64,000 nucleotides of DNA, from assembly GCF_000189255.1 (NCBI RefSeq), contig NZ_AEVS01000071.1:62001-126000 (forward strand), given 5' to 3'. This document shows positions 16,704 to 24,795 of the stretch, in pieces. Both the position numbers and the translations under genes were made by a program. The stretch comes from Vibrio brasiliensis LMG 20546 (GTDB lineage Bacteria; Pseudomonadota; Gammaproteobacteria; Enterobacterales; Vibrionaceae). Below the pieces are notes generated by a model. The model was not told the DNA's origin and did not search any database. It was given only the letters and a program-made list of their open reading frames with translations. Within the stretch, counting starts at the first letter, position 1. Each line of letters opens with the position of its first letter.

Positions 16704-17207
16704 CTAGGTATTCGCTTTAAGGTATTTCTTGACCTTTTTCATTGCCATCTGGCGCTTAAGGGGAGAAAGGTAATCGATGAAAAGGTTACCTGATAAATGA
16801 TCGATTTCATGCTGCATTACAATAGCGAGAAAGTCATCACTTTCGAGCGTGATTTGGTTTCCTTCACGATCCAATGCAGACACTACTACTGAAGTAAAAC
16901 GTTCTACATCGGCATAGTAATCAGGCACAGACAAACAGCCTTCTTGTCCCATCGCTTTGTCACTGCCACTCACTACTTCAGGGTTGACCAAAATAAGTGG
17001 TTCATCGCGATTTTCTGACAGGTCAATAATCACCACCGCTTCTTTACGGCCAACCTGAATTGCTGCCAGCCCGATACCGTTATCGGTCGCATATAGGGTA
17101 TCCAACATATCATCGATCAACGTCTGTACCGACGATACATCCTGTACCTTTTCCGCTGTCACTTTAAGCCTTGGATCGGGTGCCGTAAGAATGTCTAAAA
17201 CTGCCAT
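16704..17207 (-). CDS. def: Peptide deformylase
   Basis: A 167-residue metalloenzyme that removes the formyl group from nascent N-terminal Met. All three motifs are present: GIGLAAIQV (45-53), EGCLSVP with Cys91, and QHEIDHL with His133, Glu134 and His137. The start at 17207 gives the standard MAVLDILTAPDPRLK and has AAGG upstream. It is not beside fmt, as the housekeeping def usually is, so this may be a second deformylase. The gene lies at the edge of the accessory region. Confidence 0.93.
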   Translation of the reverse strand: MAVLDILTAPDPRLKVTAEKVQDVSSVQTLIDDMLDTLYATDNGIGLAAIQVGRKEAVVIIDLSENRDEPLILVNPEVVSGSDKAMGQEGCLSVPDYYADVERFTSVVVSALDREGNQITLESDDFLAIVMQHEIDHLSGNLFIDYLSPLKRQMAMKKVKKYLKANT

Positions 17208-17355
17208 ATTTACCTTTGAATTTTCGTAACTTGAACGACCACACAGTATGTCGATAGAGCAACTATCAAACCAAAGCGATCGTACCTTCAATACCAAACC
17301 CAACCTCTAGCTAACAGCCAAATGATGGGTTCACGATTGACTAACTGTTATACGG

Positions 17356-17823
17356 TTACATCTGACCCGATTTAATTTTTGACTGAGCTTCACTGACGGT
17401 TTGTTTTCCAAATAGTAAATCCATCATCGCGATAATGCGTTTGCTGTCGTCTCCCCACTTATCCGAGTTTGCGCTATTCGGTGCCTTAAACTCAACTTCG
17501 CCGACCTTTTCGCTATTTTTGTAAGCTTTCACTTTTGCATCCGCAATAAAGGTTCTGAAATCCCAACTCCAACGTGACACATAAGTCAGTGTAAGTTCGG
17601 AGCTCTTAGGAGTCGTTCCATCGCTAACAACAGTGCATTTATGTGCTGTATCGAGACACCATTCCTGCATCGAATCTAAGAATATTTCTCGAGTCGCATT
17701 GTCTTTGACAATAGTAATCTCTTTACTCTGATTCTCTTCTGATATCGGCTCTACGGTATATTTAGGAGCAGCACACGCCGCCAATAATGCTGGAAGACAA
17801 AGGATAACTAATTTCTTGTACAT
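17356..17823 (-). CDS. Sbal_3080-family lipoprotein
   Basis: A 155-residue lipoprotein. The lipobox LLAAC places the lipidated Cys at residue 17. The mature part contains two further Cys (EWCLDTAHKC) that could form a disulfide, and a SRWSWDFRTFIADAKVKAY strand region typical of this Shewanella/Vibrio family. The function is unknown. The start at 17823 has GAGAC upstream. Confidence 0.72.
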   Translation of the reverse strand: MYKKLVILCLPALLAACAAPKYTVEPISEENQSKEITIVKDNATREIFLDSMQEWCLDTAHKCTVVSDGTTPKSSELTLTYVSRWSWDFRTFIADAKVKAYKNSEKVGEVEFKAPNSANSDKWGDDSKRIIAMMDLLFGKQTVSEAQSKIKSGQM

Positions 17824-17911
17824 TTTACGTCTCTTATAATAAATCTTAAATTTCAAATAGCTGCATAACAGCAAATAACGTCAGAGCAACTCTACCACTG
17901 AGGCTGAATAA

Positions 17912-18208
17912 TTACACCTTATCCGCAAAGTAAGCCATGATTTCTTCGGTGGTCATTTCTTTTGTCTCATTAGCGAAACAGTAATAGCTCGGACGCATGT
18001 CACTAAAATACTGCATATCCATTTCTAACCCTTCTAGATTCTGAAATAGACCGACAGGCATATTGTACTCGCCAGTTTGTTTGAACTTATAAAACAGGTG
18101 CGTTCCGCACTCTGAACAGAACTCTCGCGACCCAATTTGGTTATCAAAACACAGGCTTTTGAGGCTGTTTATTTCGCTTACGATGTCCGTCCCAAATATC
18201 ACCTCCAC
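17912..18208 (-). pseudogene. Truncated GFA-domain protein (C-terminal half)
   Basis: The frame encodes the second half of a glutathione-dependent formaldehyde-activating (GFA) family protein: SREFCSECGTHLFYKF with one CxxC zinc pair, then PVGLFQ. Full members have about 120-135 residues with an N-terminal CHCGA zinc site, which is missing here. The open frame overlaps the end of the DUF1353 gene by 65 bases, so the break point probably lies near 18150-18200. I do not expect a working zinc-binding fold. Confidence 0.7.
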
Positions 18209-18740
18209 CCCATGCTACACCGAGCTTTGCGATAAGATTCACTAAACCGACTTCATTGACGTTGTTACCCACTTGTTTGAATAAATCATCCCAGTAAGCT
18301 TTACCATTACCTTGGGCATAAACACTTACTTGATGGTCATCTTCTAACTTCCATATTTGATCGTATCGATAGCCGTAATCATGAATGAGCCCCGGAATAA
18401 GGAGTAAACCCGTTGGACTTAGTATCGCCCAGAATATTCTCGGGATTGACGCGCCATCAAAGACGAAGCCTTTTTCTATTACCAGTGTAACTTCTTCATT
18501 GAGCTTATAAGTCCAGTTATCCGCCAACTCCCATTGTCTGGTCTGAGTGACAAATACAACCAACTTATGTAAGAAAGAAGGTTGATTTTTAGTCTGAATC
18601 GTCACGGGTATTAACTTAGGCATTTCAATGCCTTCATTACTGCTGTTAAAAGCAAGTACTCTTGCCAGTAGCAGCAACACAAGGTATGTGATTAGAAGGG
18701 CAACGGTTAGCCAACCTATAACTTGAATAATGCATTCCAT
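18144..18740 (-). CDS. DUF1353-domain membrane-anchored protein
   Basis: A 198-residue protein with one N-terminal membrane segment (about residues 7-30). The DUF1353 domain follows at about 75-185, with GFVFDGASIPRIFWAILSP and LIHDYGYRYDQIWK. This domain occurs in phages and accessory DNA; a peptidase-like role has been guessed but is not shown here. The last residues, RKRNKQPQKPVF, are probably read from GFA-gene DNA in another frame, implying that its native C-terminus was lost in the same rearrangement. Confidence 0.75.
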   Translation of the reverse strand: MECIIQVIGWLTVALLITYLVLLLLARVLAFNSSNEGIEMPKLIPVTIQTKNQPSFLHKLVVFVTQTRQWELADNWTYKLNEEVTLVIEKGFVFDGASIPRIFWAILSPTGLLLIPGLIHDYGYRYDQIWKLEDDHQVSVYAQGNGKAYWDDLFKQVGNNVNEVGLVNLIAKLGVAWGGGDIWDGHRKRNKQPQKPVF

Positions 18741-18877
18741 TATAAATTCTCTGTTTTTCGATTGACGTCTATCTAAGGCCGAGAGCTGTGCTCATCTGAG
18801 CCAAAGCCTGAATCGACAAAGTGTAAGCTCAATCAGCCCGCTGAGCGCCAACTTAGATCCAATAGTTCAGCAAACAT

Positions 18878-18948
18878 TATCACACAAGATTATGAAACTA
18901 ATGGATTAACTAGTTTAAAGAATGGTAGTAAGGTCGCAATTAAGAGGC
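18878..18948 (-). repeat. 71-base repeat copy A
   Basis: This aligns without gaps to 26347-26417, 53 of 71 bases identical by hand count. It lies just after the GNAT gene, at the far end of the cassette region. Weaker similarity continues toward lower coordinates, including a shared CACTTTGTC. Confidence 0.65.
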
Positions 18949-18979
18949 ATTCAACTATGAGGGAACCCACGTGTATTTG

Positions 18980-19468
18980 CTAGTTACTGACCGCTTTAGC
19001 CACTTTCTTAGACATGTTGAAGCCGGTAATCACAAACCCTACTGCCTGAAACAATTTGAGAGCTCGCTCATTGTGATAAGCCACCCTTAGCTTTATTTGC
19101 TCTATACCACACTCTTGCAATTGCTCCTCTAGAGCAGATATTGCTTCAGTTCCGTACCCCAAGCCTCTGTACTCACCTGAGACATAAAAGTCATAGATAA
19201 AAGTAGACTTGTCTTCTGCATTGACCGAGTGCCACAGATAACCAACCAGGCATGATTGCCCATTTACTTCAGCATCAATACAGAGCAGCGAATGTTCCTT
19301 GCTGTCCAGTCCATTAGGAAAACACCGATGTAAGTCTTTCTCCGCTAACTCTATGGCGAGTTCCATCGAGTGACCGTAATTTTTAGCGATTTCATGACTG
19401 TAATCGTTAATAAAGTACTGACAATAGGCGGGATATTCTTCCTGACGCATTTCTCTGAGTACAACCAT
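18980..19468 (-). CDS. GNAT-family N-acetyltransferase
   Basis: A 162-residue acetyltransferase with the acetyl-CoA loop GEYRGLGYGTEAISALEEQL near 97-117 and the C-terminal NERALKLFQAVGFVITGFNMSKK typical of small-molecule GNATs. The acceptor is unknown. It is the last of three same-strand genes (DJ-1, DUF2867, GNAT) with 31- and 42-base gaps and no attC between them, so they behave as one unit. Confidence 0.82.
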   Translation of the reverse strand: MVVLREMRQEEYPAYCQYFINDYSHEIAKNYGHSMELAIELAEKDLHRCFPNGLDSKEHSLLCIDAEVNGQSCLVGYLWHSVNAEDKSTFIYDFYVSGEYRGLGYGTEAISALEEQLQECGIEQIKLRVAYHNERALKLFQAVGFVITGFNMSKKVAKAVSN

Positions 19469-19510
19469 AACTATCCTTTTAATTTACCGACTCGTTGTTT
19501 CAACGTCTTA

Positions 19511-20002
19511 CTATGCCCGAGTCAGAGTTTTCAATGAGCTTGGGACTATCAGTTTATGAACCGGCGCGACGAATAACATATAAGCTCTACCAAACAAATT
19601 ATGTACATGTACCACTGTCGTGGCATGAACCGTGACATCATCACCTTTTACATCAAGTAGAAACGACACTCTAACATCGAGGTGCTTATCGCTATCCTCA
19701 AGAACAATTTCATGCTCGTTGCTACTTACTAATGTGAATATGCCTAGTCGCTCACCTGGCTCTGGATTAGACGTGTTTGCTGCTGCATCCTGCAATCGAC
19801 CTAAGTGCTTTAGTCCGAGCATGGATACGATGCGGTTTCTCATTGCCATTAACAATGAGACCCACGCTGGTGTTTGTTTCGCTATCTCCAGGTAGATATC
19901 TAATGCTGTCTGACCCTGATATGGGATCTGACGAGAAAAGCTATCCGCAAAATAAGCCCCTTGGGCATAGCCATAAAGCTCAGATTGAATTGGTATGGTC
20001 AT
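19511..20002 (-). CDS. DUF2867-family protein
   Basis: A 163-residue protein. I start at the ATG at 20002 because GGAG is correctly spaced; earlier in-frame ATGs lack this. The sequence, with YFADSF near the start and VHNLFGRAYMLFVAPVHKLIVPSSL at the end, matches DUF2867, a helix-grip (START/SRPBCC-like) family that may bind a small hydrophobic ligand. The role is unknown. Confidence 0.75.
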   Translation of the reverse strand: MTIPIQSELYGYAQGAYFADSFSRQIPYQGQTALDIYLEIAKQTPAWVSLLMAMRNRIVSMLGLKHLGRLQDAAANTSNPEPGERLGIFTLVSSNEHEIVLEDSDKHLDVRVSFLLDVKGDDVTVHATTVVHVHNLFGRAYMLFVAPVHKLIVPSSLKTLTRA

Positions 20003-20033
20003 CTGTTTCTCCATATGGCCATAGTGCCAAGTG

Positions 20034-20672
20034 TTACAAATCACTACTCAACGCTTTATTGTGCGAATTTTCCAACTCTGCCGATTGAATAGTTGTAGCA
20101 ATGAGCTCTTCAAACAACTCTAGCTGCCCGGCTGGAATTAATTGATTCTGAATAGCTTTTCTCTTACTTGAGTCAAACAGTCGCTCTGCCATCCAACCGA
20201 TTAGATACATCAGTGAAAGACAACCTCCGGCAGTGGCAATGTTACCCTCGACCACGAGAGGTAAGTCCTGAACGTCTCCTCCCATACTTTGCAGAACACT
20301 CTTAGCGTCTGGATTGGTCGTCAACGGCTTACCTTTTAGTAAACCGAGCTCATGAAGGATAAATGAACCAGCACAAATCGAACCGATTAGCTGTTTGTTT
20401 GGGTCAAGGCTCAACGCTGACATAAATTCAGCATCTTTCATCGCTGCCGGAATACCACGTTTACCACTGGTGATAAGAACGACATCTTGATTCGACACCT
20501 CTGAAATATGCCCGTCTGTTTTAACTTTCATACCAAGATGGGAATGATGTTCAGGCTTAGTTCCCAGTATGCTCACCGTCCAACTATCGGTTGTTCGACC
20601 AAGCAAATCATACATAAGAAAGAAGTCTACATCAGTGAAATCATCAAACAAAACAACGCCAACTTTGTACAT
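20034..20672 (-). CDS. DJ-1/PfpI-family protein
   Basis: A 212-residue protein of the class I glutamine-amidotransferase-like DJ-1/PfpI fold. The nucleophile elbow holds Cys100 (GSICAGSFILHELGLL). Members include isonitrile hydratase, chaperone-like and regulatory proteins. Without an AraC domain it is a stand-alone enzyme-like form. It is first in the DJ-1/DUF2867/GNAT unit. Confidence 0.85.
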   Translation of the reverse strand: MYKVGVVLFDDFTDVDFFLMYDLLGRTTDSWTVSILGTKPEHHSHLGMKVKTDGHISEVSNQDVVLITSGKRGIPAAMKDAEFMSALSLDPNKQLIGSICAGSFILHELGLLKGKPLTTNPDAKSVLQSMGGDVQDLPLVVEGNIATAGGCLSLMYLIGWMAERLFDSSKRKAIQNQLIPAGQLELFEELIATTIQSAELENSHNKALSSDL

Positions 20673-20703
20673 AAGATTTTATCTCTTTGGTTGATTTCAT
20701 AAG

Positions 20704-20831
20704 CCGCAAAACACCCAGTTTAGTATTGAGCAACGCTGCTACCTAGACTACCCCATTGTGCCGCAGAGACTGAAGCTGATTAAAACCAAGAATGCCAAGA
20801 GTTGCGAAACTGTGACAGTTGATTGTTAGGT
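20704..20831 (-). repeat. attC-like site 1
   Basis: On the minus strand this starts CCTAACAATCAACTG next to the 90-residue gene, contains CGCAACTCTTGGCATTCTTGG and TCTAGGTAGCAGCGTTGCTCA, and ends ACTGGGTGTTTTGCGGC. The layout and conserved blocks match Vibrio integron attC sites. The right core is degenerate. Confidence 0.75.
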
Positions 20832-20844
20832 ACGTAGCCAAGTA

Positions 20845-21111
20845 CTAAACTTTGATTTCAACATTATTTCGTACATAAGTTGGGATAGATAACTTCTCAT
20901 CTATGTCTTTGAACTTCGGCTGTTGAGGCATAGATTCGATTATTGCGTTAAGTTCTTCAAAACTGACACCTACAACTCGACAAGCAGTCATCAGGCCATT
21001 AATAAAGCACTTTTTATCGCGTTTTTGTTGTTGTTCGCTCGCGGGTATTGATGAGTAAATTTCGCATTCTTTCGTTAATACGGCTAGAAGTTCTTTTTTT
21101 CGGGTTTCCAT
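20845..21111 (-). CDS. Hypothetical cassette protein (88 aa)
   Basis: A soluble helical protein of 88 residues. The ATG at 21111 is preferred over a TTG two codons upstream. It contains KDKKCFINGLMTACRVVGVSFEELNAII-like helices and I do not recognise a family. It is the gene immediately before attC-like site 1, so it ends a cassette that may also hold the two genes upstream. Confidence 0.55.
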   Translation of the reverse strand: METRKKELLAVLTKECEIYSSIPASEQQQKRDKKCFINGLMTACRVVGVSFEELNAIIESMPQQPKFKDIDEKLSIPTYVRNNVEIKV

Positions 21112-21174
21112 ATACAAGCTCAGTAAACAGAGAATTTGAACATATTATCAATTTGTATGCTGAAAATTACATCA

Positions 21175-21498
21175 TCAAAGATCAAACTCTGAGTTATACA
21201 CTTTGAAGACATTGACTAAAGGCTCTTCCCAACCCAGACACACCCGAAGCTGGTCAACGATAGGTTTGACTCGGCTCTTTGACACATTAATTTCTATTTT
21301 TAATAGTGGGTAGTTTTCCACTTCTCCTCTGTTTCCGAATACGGGAGTCGAGCCCTCTAGAGCTCGATGAGATCCTATAACTGAACCAATAGCCCAACAG
21401 TGGTCATAGTTTCCGATTTTATCGACACCTGACTCATGTAACGTATTCAGAACTAGATCTCGTTGATCGGGTGTACAAAAGATTTCTAGTTTATACAT
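21175..21498 (-). CDS. NIF3/YqfO C-terminal-like protein (COG3323)
   Basis: A 107-residue protein matching the stand-alone NIF3-inserted domain (YqfO/CutA-like ferredoxin fold): YKLEIFCTPDQRDLVLNTLHESGVDKIGNYDHCW with the conserved GNYDHC, then LEGSTPVFG. Such proteins trimerise and may bind metal or nucleotides; the role is not known. It has no attC between it and its neighbours on either side. Confidence 0.78.
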   Translation of the reverse strand: MYKLEIFCTPDQRDLVLNTLHESGVDKIGNYDHCWAIGSVIGSHRALEGSTPVFGNRGEVENYPLLKIEINVSKSRVKPIVDQLRVCLGWEEPLVNVFKVYNSEFDL

Positions 21499-21540
21499 CT
21501 GATTTTAAACTCCAAATTACCGGTTTAGTAAAGGTATCAG

Positions 21541-22101
21541 TCACGCAATGCTAAAGCAGTCGCTCATTTTACTAACGATGAACTGTGCCCTTTCTTTAAC
21601 TGAAACCTTAGGAACTTCAATTAAGTCATAGCCAAACTTAATATATGCACTCACCATTTCATGGTATGTCGCTATTGCTTCAGTAAAGCCCTGTTTTCGT
21701 TCAGCGTCATTTTCATAGATTTCTTCCCAAGGTGGAAAAATGAAAACTTTACGGCAATAAGTCAGTTCACCACATTTCGCTAACAAAAGATCCGATATAG
21801 GTATGCGCTCAAGCTTACTGTACCCATACGAGTCGATAATACTTCGGTCGTAAAACGTAATGGCAGTACCACCAAAGTTTTTGTAATTGTCGATTTCTTC
21901 AAGAACCATTTCGTCGCGGAATGCGGTCTTGTCTAACCAAGGTAATGCTGTACCTTGCGATTCGACTTGGGTCTGGATAACTTTTCGCCCAACTTCAGGT
22001 GCACTTGCGTAACCCATCTGGCGTAGAAATTCGATAACTGAAGTCTTCCCTGAACCCGGGCCACCTGTAAAAACTACTCGATTACTCAAACAAAACTCCA
22101 T
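21541..22101 (-). CDS. AAA-family P-loop ATPase (NadR-like)
   Basis: A 186-residue ATPase/kinase. Walker A is at 13-20 (GGPGSGKT) followed by SVIEFLRQMGY and EVGRKVI, as in the AAA_28 group related to the kinase domain of NadR. The Walker B-like FYDRS is near 97. The substrate is unknown. It starts directly after attC-like site 2, as a cassette gene would. Confidence 0.78.
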   Translation of the reverse strand: MEFCLSNRVVFTGGPGSGKTSVIEFLRQMGYASAPEVGRKVIQTQVESQGTALPWLDKTAFRDEMVLEEIDNYKNFGGTAITFYDRSIIDSYGYSKLERIPISDLLLAKCGELTYCRKVFIFPPWEEIYENDAERKQGFTEAIATYHEMVSAYIKFGYDLIEVPKVSVKERAQFIVSKMSDCFSIA

Positions 22102-22105
22102 CGAC

Positions 22106-22229
22106 GGATAACGAATATTAAGGTGATGATCGGCTCTACCACCTACCTAAATTATTGTGTTGTAAACACTAAAGCTGATTCAAACCGAAAGCACCGAGCG
22201 TTACGAATCTGCTTAAATTACTGTTATGT
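22106..22229 (-). repeat. attC-like site 2
   Basis: The minus strand reads CATAACAGTAATTTAAGCAG, GTAACGCTCGGTGCTTTCGG, TTTAGGTAGGTGGTAGAGC and ends CCTTAATATTCGTTATCC. Its first bases overlap the stop of the metalloprotease gene, typical of a cassette-borne attC. Confidence 0.78.
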
Positions 22230-22988
22230 TGCGGTGTTTAAATTTAACGACTGAGCAAACTCTCGCATGTGTCGTGCATTATCTGCTTTTTCTTCATCAC
22301 CACAGGCTTTTCCATAATATGCAATGTCTGGTGAGGAATACACGGGCAACACTTTTTCTGCATACGTCATCACTGTCCCCGCTTCACGACACAAAGCCCC
22401 AAACGCATAGGGTTTTATGAACTTATGGTTCTCCGGCAGCAGTTGACCTTTAAGCCAGTGCTCTGGCGTATCGTTGTGCCACGCCCAGGCCAAGTGACCT
22501 AATTCATGTTCAAGTACATGTACTTCTGCGTCAGATGATAAAACCAGAAAACTGCGACTAAAATTCACATGAGCAGTGCCGGCACTACCGTCCTGTGAAA
22601 ATGGGTGTTCTTCAGGAAGAACTAGTACATAGTAACTCCCCTCACGTTGCAGCGGCTCTAACACAGTGTCGCCCACAGCTTGCGCTAACTGATGATGCAA
22701 CTTACCACTACCACCGCCTTCGAAATCGGTAAGGTCAAGCCTAGTAATACCTGATAATGTTCGCTGCATCGGCACACATGAGTTTTCAAGAACAAGGTTA
22801 GAGTAGTCAATGAATTCATTGATTTTTGATTCGCTGATCGAGTCATCCGTAAAGAAATAAACTGGAGTTTCGACCTTCCAACTCAGATCACAAGCTGCTA
22901 ATGACAGTTCTTCTCCACTGCGTTTCCCGACGAAAAATAGTGCGACAACACCTAGCAATGTACAACCAACCACAATATTTTTCTTCAT
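22224..22988 (-). CDS. Predicted exported metzincin-like metalloprotease
   Basis: A 254-residue protein with an N-terminal hydrophobic signal or anchor (about 4-20). The zinc motif HELGHLAWAWH gives His161, Glu162, His165 and His171 in the HExxHxxxxxH spacing of metzincins. A VMTY sequence at 206-209 could be the Met-turn. Several Cys residues suggest disulfides in the periplasm. The usual Gly between the second and third His is Ala or Trp here, so it is a divergent member. Substrates are unknown. It is a single-gene cassette between two attC-like sites. Confidence 0.75.
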   Translation of the reverse strand: MKKNIVVGCTLLGVVALFFVGKRSGEELSLAACDLSWKVETPVYFFTDDSISESKINEFIDYSNLVLENSCVPMQRTLSGITRLDLTDFEGGGSGKLHHQLAQAVGDTVLEPLQREGSYYVLVLPEEHPFSQDGSAGTAHVNFSRSFLVLSSDAEVHVLEHELGHLAWAWHNDTPEHWLKGQLLPENHKFIKPYAFGALCREAGTVMTYAEKVLPVYSSPDIAYYGKACGDEEKADNARHMREFAQSLNLNTAT

Positions 22989-23012
22989 TAGACTGTCCTT
23001 TTTAATCCAACA

Positions 23013-23140
23013 ACATAACGCCCAATTCGGGCGCGAATAACGTTAAACACCTAACCTAAACCATTGCACCTTGAACATTAAAACTAAGTTGAAACTGAGA
23101 TCGCCTAGCGTGAGAGCCACTCTAAAATGCTCTTTTAACA
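23013..23140 (-). repeat. attC-like site 3
   Basis: This is the best preserved site. The minus strand ends CGCCCGAATTGGGCGTTATGTTG, a canonical right end, after GGTTTAGGTTAGGTG. It begins next to the stop of the GNAT gene at 23135. Confidence 0.85.
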
Positions 23141-23632
23141 CTCAATCTCTAAGAGATACCCTGTGCTTTCGGCGCTAGATTCTATTTCTCTAAAACCAAG
23201 CTTTTTCAGCACAGCAGAGCTTCGAGCATTCCAAGAATGAACACCAGCCCAGACATTGCCTCTATATCCAGTTCTCTGTATGTGGGCTAGTAATGACTTA
23301 CACATTTCTGTTGCGATACCCTGCCCCCAAAGACTCGGAACTACCCAATATGCCAAAGCCAAACAGTTTTCTTTTGGAAGTAGAGTCACCTGACCAACAA
23401 TTGTTAAATCTGACGAACGACGACATGTCCAGACATAACATTTGCCAGACTCCCAACCAGAAACCATATCCAAACACCAAGCCTTAGCTTGCGCCAGTGT
23501 TTTGATTTCAGCCAATGGCAAAGAAGAGGGAAACTCTCTGGAATTAATAGACTCAAAGAATTCTGAGGCATCATTCACACAAACTGGGCTGAAAATAAAC
23601 TTTGTGTTACTGAACCCTATCGCAAGTTCCAA
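23135..23632 (-). CDS. GNAT-family N-acetyltransferase (cassette)
   Basis: A 165-residue RimL-type acetyltransferase: acetyl-CoA loop at VVPSLWGQGIATEMCKSLLAH and C-terminal NARSSAVLKKLGFREIE. I start at TTG 23632 because AAGGAG lies six bases upstream. The open frame extends nine codons further, but that part lies inside the preceding attC. It is probably a single-gene cassette; resistance or detoxification roles are common in such genes, but this one is not assigned. Confidence 0.8.
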   Translation of the reverse strand: MELAIGFSNTKFIFSPVCVNDASEFFESINSREFPSSLPLAEIKTLAQAKAWCLDMVSGWESGKCYVWTCRRSSDLTIVGQVTLLPKENCLALAYWVVPSLWGQGIATEMCKSLLAHIQRTGYRGNVWAGVHSWNARSSAVLKKLGFREIESSAESTGYLLEIEC

Positions 23633-23648
23633 GTATTGCTCCTTATGT

Positions 23649-23777
23649 GCTAAAGCCAAATTAAGGTGTGAGCGGCGCGACCACAGACCTAAACCTTACC
23701 ACCATAAACACGAAACCCAACGATGGAATGAAATATGCCAAACGTTGGGAGTCATTCTTAAAAGCTTGTATGTTAAT
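23649..23777 (-). repeat. attC-like site 4
   Basis: The minus strand reads TTAACATACAAGCTTTTAAG, CCCAACGTTTGGCATA, GGTTTAGGTCTGTGG and CACCTTAATTTGGCTTTAGC. It overlaps the stop of the RDD gene and the 5' flank of the GNAT gene. The right core is degenerate. Confidence 0.78.
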
Positions 23778-24264
23778 TTTTTGATGAGAATTCAACTTCT
23801 TGAGGTGTGTTTCGATCTTTTTCGCAGATAACGACGGTATTGGCGAGTTTGTCGTGCCATCCCTGTTTACGCTTGTCCCAAGCCACCCAAAATATACCTA
23901 GTCCAAGAGGGATTGTCGCTAGGATATACCCAAGATATCTTACAATGTACTGTTGAAGGGTAGGTTTATCACCTGTTTTAGCGTCTACAATTTTCGCTGA
24001 TATAGCCATTTTACCTGGTGTCGCTTGACGATAAAGCCAGAAACCAATGACCGCTACCAATGGAAAAATCCAGCTTAAAATCAGGTCAGCGAAGCCTTGC
24101 ACTAACGCATCGTTGTCAAAATATGCCCAGCCATAAACCGCTACTAGAATCGGGTATGTAAGGACGCAAATTATCACAGTATCAATTAGACTAGCACCAA
24201 CTCGAGGCCAAAAACCTGAATATTCGTACAAATCACTCATTTTCGCGGGAACATTATCTTTCAT
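23773..24264 (-). CDS. RDD-family membrane protein
   Basis: A 163-residue protein with three to four membrane segments. The hallmark RDD region is at SGFWPRVGASLIDT near the N-terminus, with QATPGKMAISAKIVD and the final helix before HDKLANTVVI. The family's physiological role is mostly unknown; some members affect ion transport. The start ATG has AGGT upstream. It is a single-gene cassette. Confidence 0.83.
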   Translation of the reverse strand: MKDNVPAKMSDLYEYSGFWPRVGASLIDTVIICVLTYPILVAVYGWAYFDNDALVQGFADLILSWIFPLVAVIGFWLYRQATPGKMAISAKIVDAKTGDKPTLQQYIVRYLGYILATIPLGLGIFWVAWDKRKQGWHDKLANTVVICEKDRNTPQEVEFSSKN

Positions 24265-24363
24265 ATTATTTACCTAGTTTATATAACCAACGTAAATGTA
24301 TGATACGGAATGTGATTTCTTTCTCAAGGCAATATTCAACTTATTGCTATACACCTAAACTTA

Positions 24364-24488
24364 CATAGCACCAAATTAAGTAGTGAGCAACGCCACCACC
24401 TAGCCCAAACCATCGAACCGTGAACTTTTAAGGTCAATCAAACCCAAAGTGCCAAGCGTTGTGAATCCATCTTAAATTGCTTGTTAGC
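24364..24488 (-). repeat. attC-like site 5
   Basis: The minus strand reads GGCTAACAAGCAATTTAAGA, CACAACGCTTGGCACTTTGG, GGTTTGGGCTAGGTGG and CTACTTAATTTGGTGCTATG. The left half is close to the Vibrio consensus; the right core GCTATG is degenerate. Confidence 0.82.
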
Positions 24489-24795
24489 CAGCATTTTGTC
24501 GGAGAGCACTCATTTCTCGACTTATTTGAATTAAAAGATCTGCTACATCTTTCGATAGTTTCTTGTAGTCTTCCGTGACTTGCTCCTGACTTTTATTAGC
24601 CAAAAAGAACAGTTTCTTAGAAGCCTGAATAACTAGATTAACATGCACTGCCTTAGGGTCTATTTGGTTTATAGAAACCCATCTGTTGATCGATTTTTCT
24701 GTCAAACTGAATAGAGGTTCCTCATATAAGTGGAAACTATTTACAATCTTCACAGCTTCTCGCTGCGATTCAATTCTATTTCTAAACTCACTCAT
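24484..24795 (-). CDS. Small helical protein coupled to a nucleotidyltransferase
   Basis: A 103-residue helical soluble protein of no family I recognise. It overlaps the stop of the upstream nucleotidyltransferase gene by four bases (ATGA), so the two are translationally coupled. It ends at an attC-like site. In context it could be the partner of a toxin-antitoxin or effector pair, but nothing in its sequence proves that. Confidence 0.6.
   Translation of the reverse strand: MSEFRNRIESQREAVKIVNSFHLYEEPLFSLTEKSINRWVSINQIDPKAVHVNLVIQASKKLFFLANKSQEQVTEDYKKLSKDVADLLIQISREMSALRQNAG

Noticed and set aside
17304..17355. Possible short attC after the Sbal_3080-type lipoprotein gene
   Set aside because: TAACAG/CTGTTAG symmetry is visible, but the element is only about 45 bases and lacks the conserved inner blocks of the other sites.
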